From positions 1-6,687 of the forward strand of contig CABVBR010000117.1 in assembly GCA_902496645.1 (NCBI GenBank): a DNA stretch of 6,687 bases, read 5' to 3'. This stretch comes from an uncultured Collinsella sp. (lineage in GTDB: Bacteria > Actinomycetota > Coriobacteriia > Coriobacteriales > Coriobacteriaceae). The notes under the pieces were generated by a model. That model saw nothing but the letters and a program-made list of their open reading frames with translations. It was not told the DNA's origin and did not search any database. The position numbers and the translations under genes are program-made. How positions within the stretch are numbered: position 1 is the stretch's first letter; the number at the start of each line of letters is the position of its first letter. Shown piece after piece: positions 6,110 through 6,687 of this stretch.

Positions 6110-6184
6110 GCGGGCATCGCCAAGTGGTAAGGCATCAGCTTCCCAAGCTGACACTCGCGGGTTCGAGTCCCGTTGCCCGCTCCA
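6110..6184 (+). tRNA. tRNA-Gly, anticodon CCC
   Basis: A full cloverleaf is present. The acceptor stem is GCGGGCA/TGCCCGC with discriminator T at 6181 and an encoded CCA at 6182-6184. The D arm contains AGTGGTAAGG. The anticodon stem TCAGC/GCTGA encloses the loop TTCCCAA, placing anticodon CCC after T33. The T arm GCGGG/CCCGT carries the conserved loop TTCGAGT. Anticodon CCC reads GGG glycine codons. It has its own promoter and terminator, so it is a single-gene transcription unit. Confidence 0.96.
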
Positions 6185-6195
6185 GTAATTAGCAC

Positions 6196-6228
6196 AAGCA
6201 CGGCACCATCACGGTGCCGTGCTTTTTT
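6196..6228 (+). terminator. Rho-independent terminator after the tRNA
   Basis: AAGCACGGCACC at 6196-6207 pairs perfectly with GGTGCCGTGCTT at 6213-6224 around the loop ATCAC, and TTTTTT runs at 6223-6228. It lies 11 bases beyond the tRNA CCA end. Confidence 0.92.
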
Positions 6229-6239
6229 CAATAAAGTGC

Positions 6240-6255
6240 CGGGACTCGAACCCGC
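6240..6255 (-). repeat. Inverted copy of a tRNA T arm
   Basis: This stretch is the exact reverse complement of 16 bases of the tRNA T arm at 6157-6172 (GCGGGTTCGAGTCCCG), and the similarity continues weakly on one side. No other tRNA arm lies beside it on the minus strand, so it is a fragment, not a gene. It follows the terminator of the tRNA directly. Confidence 0.7.
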
Positions 6256-6272
6256 CAGGGTGCGAGCGTTAA

Positions 6273-6291
6273 ATAAACGCGAAGCGTTTAT
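6273..6291. repeat. Hairpin with GCGAAGC core, first of three
   Basis: ATAAACGC at 6273-6280 pairs with GCGTTTAT at 6284-6291 around the three-base loop GAA. The centre GCGAAGC is a DNA mini-hairpin known to be unusually stable. The same core recurs at 6340-6346 and 6472-6478. Confidence 0.65.
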
Positions 6292-6304
6292 AGCGAGCAG
6301 GCAA

Positions 6305-6322
6305 GGTCGCCGATAGGCGACC
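6305..6322. repeat. Perfect 7-bp hairpin beside the first 42-bp repeat
   Basis: GGTCGCC at 6305-6311 pairs with GGCGACC at 6316-6322 around the loop GATA. It has no T run and overlaps the first two bases of the 42-bp repeat. Confidence 0.55.
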
Positions 6323-6362
6323 GCAGCCGGTGCGGATTTGCGAAGCAAATACGCGGATGTCC
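6321..6362. repeat. 42-bp direct repeat, copy 1
   Basis: This copy matches 6453-6494 at 41 of 42 bases; the single difference is T at 6358 against C at 6490. Inside is the hairpin ATTTGC-GAA-GCAAAT (6336-6350), extended by GCG/CGC after one mismatch, with the core GCGAAGC. It looks like a dispersed palindromic repeat (REP-like). Confidence 0.8.
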
Positions 6363-6376
6363 CGCTGCCCGCTCCA
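6359..6376 (+). repeat. Copy of the tRNA-Gly 3' end, att-like
   Basis: Seventeen of 18 bases match the tRNA 3' end including CCA at 6167-6184; the one change is C for T at 6365. It lies in the same orientation, 192 bases downstream. Such a duplication is what site-specific integration into a tRNA 3' end leaves behind. No integrase or cargo gene remains between the copies, so this is at most a scar. Confidence 0.55.
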
Positions 6377-6381
6377 CCGAG

Positions 6382-6436
6382 CACGGGAGACGCGGGGGGC
6401 GGCAAATCCAGCAAAGTCTTCCCCACCGTCTCCGTG
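6382..6436. repeat. Long-loop inverted repeat between the 42-bp repeats
   Basis: CACGGGAGACG at 6382-6392 pairs with CGTCTCCGTG at 6427-6436 with one bulged G. The 34-base interior contains GGGGGG and CCCC runs that could extend the structure. Confidence 0.45.
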
Positions 6437-6452
6437 AATCCGAGGGGATCGC

Positions 6453-6494
6453 CCGCAGCCGGTGCGGATTTGCGAAGCAAATACGCGGACGTCC
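6453..6494. repeat. 42-bp direct repeat, copy 2
   Basis: This is the second copy of the 6321-6362 repeat at an offset of 132 bases, with one difference. Its GCGAAGC hairpin lies at 6468-6482. The sequences flanking the two copies differ, so the repeat edges are fairly sharp. Confidence 0.8.
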
Positions 6495-6499
6495 TCATG

Positions 6500-6513
6500 G
6501 CCGCGCATGCGGC
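6500..6513. repeat. Short GC-rich hairpin
   Basis: GCCGC at 6500-6504 pairs with GCGGC at 6509-6513 around GCAT, followed by AAAATG. It is not a terminator on the plus strand because no T run follows. Confidence 0.35.
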
Positions 6514-6560
6514 AAAATGTTAGGTTAATGCCTGCTGCCCATACTCGCGCCCGCGCACGG

Positions 6561-6566
6561 TACAAT
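6561..6566 (+). promoter_or_regulatory. Possible -10 element of purB
   Basis: TACAAT is one base from the -10 consensus and lies 44 bases before the purB start. The -35 region has no clear match. A small inverted repeat GTTGG/CCAAC (6568-6584) lies at the predicted start of transcription. Confidence 0.4.
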
Positions 6567-6610
6567 GGTTGGGTTACGACCAACGTGCCAATAACCAAAA
6601 AGGAGCCGCT

Positions 6611-6687
6611 ATGATCGATCGCTATACCCGCCCGGAGATGGGACACATCTTCTCCCTCGAGAACAAGTACGCCATTTGGCAGGAGAT
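6611..6687 (+). CDS. purB: Adenylosuccinate lyase, N-terminal start (partial)
   Basis: The frame opens at ATG with MIDRYTRPEMGHIFSLENKY and continues IWQE to the window edge. Adenylosuccinate lyases of the PurB type begin in this way (M-I-x-R-Y-x-R-P-E-M followed by a short helix with a Trp). The enzyme releases fumarate twice in purine synthesis, from SAICAR and from adenylosuccinate. AGGAG at 6601-6605 sits 5 bases before the start. Only 25 codons are visible, so domains and catalytic residues cannot be checked. It is unrelated in function to the sugar-acid operon and separated from it by the tRNA and the repeats. Confidence 0.88.
   Translation, partial: MIDRYTRPEMGHIFSLENKYAIWQE

Larger units (their letters stand above)
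6229..6560. other. Gene-free, repeat-rich stretch between tRNA and purB
   Basis: No real gene is supported here: the open frames are short, lack ribosome binding sites, and encode the same peptide twice because of the 42-bp repeat. Instead there are at least five stem-loops, two copies of a 42-bp repeat, one inverted copy of a tRNA T arm and one direct copy of the tRNA 3' end. This density suggests a mobile-repeat graveyard or integration scar behind the tRNA. Each element is listed separately. Confidence 0.6.

Noticed and set aside
6240..6376. A second tRNA gene on the minus strand
   Set aside because: Only the T arm matches; no acceptor, D or anticodon arm can be folded around it.
6321..6494. 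A CRISPR array
   Set aside because: Only two copies of a 42-bp repeat are present with a 90-base interval, the repeat holds an internal long stem, and no cas genes are visible.
6043..6498. A 151-codon minus-strand open frame across the tRNA and the repeats
   Set aside because: It runs antisense through the tRNA gene, and the peptide SAYLLRKSAPAA appears twice only because the 42-bp DNA repeat is translated twice. No ribosome binding site is seen.
6269..6646. A 125-codon minus-strand open frame over the repeats and the purB start
   Set aside because: It overlaps the purB promoter and start codon in antisense, and its repeated VFASQIRTGCGR segments again come from the DNA repeat.

Overview
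The window looks like chromosomal DNA of a GC-rich, gut-type actinobacterium. Collinsella or another Coriobacteriia is my best guess, from the codon style and the start of the adenylosuccinate lyase at the right edge. This is an inference, not a match I could test. The GC content looks high in the leftward operon and visibly lower in the regulator gene and in the intergenic regions.

Layout, left to right. At 1-68 is the first part of a leftward gene with a clear ribosome binding site, preceded by a possible structured leader. At 232-356 two hairpins lie in tandem at the end of a leftward four-gene operon. Read in the direction of transcription, that operon (5041 down to 363) encodes an UxaA-type sugar-acid dehydratase, a PTS EIIC permease domain with no EIIB or EIIA, an amidohydrolase that resembles sugar lactonases, and a DapA/KDG-type aldolase. 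A divergent IclR-family regulator starts at 5241. Between the two divergent genes lies a 30-bp near-perfect palindrome, placed in the leader of the operon. After the regulator come a tRNA-Gly(CCC) with its own promoter and a strong terminator. Next is about 300 bp of non-coding DNA packed with hairpins, a 42-bp direct repeat and two displaced pieces of tRNA sequence. The window ends in the first codons of purB.

How the genes fit together. Lactonase, UxaA-type dehydratase and DapA-type aldolase are three consecutive steps of a non-phosphorylative sugar-acid route: sugar lactone to aldonate, to 2-keto-3-deoxy acid, to pyruvate plus an aldehyde. The same families, with an IclR-type regulator, occur together in the L-fucose locus of Campylobacter jejuni. 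Here the transporter is an EIIC domain without the phosphorylating EIIB. This suits a pathway whose enzymes act on unphosphorylated substrates. The sugar dehydrogenase expected for the first oxidation is not in the window. The true substrate cannot be fixed from sequence alone; L-fucose or a related (deoxy)sugar or sugar acid is a hypothesis.
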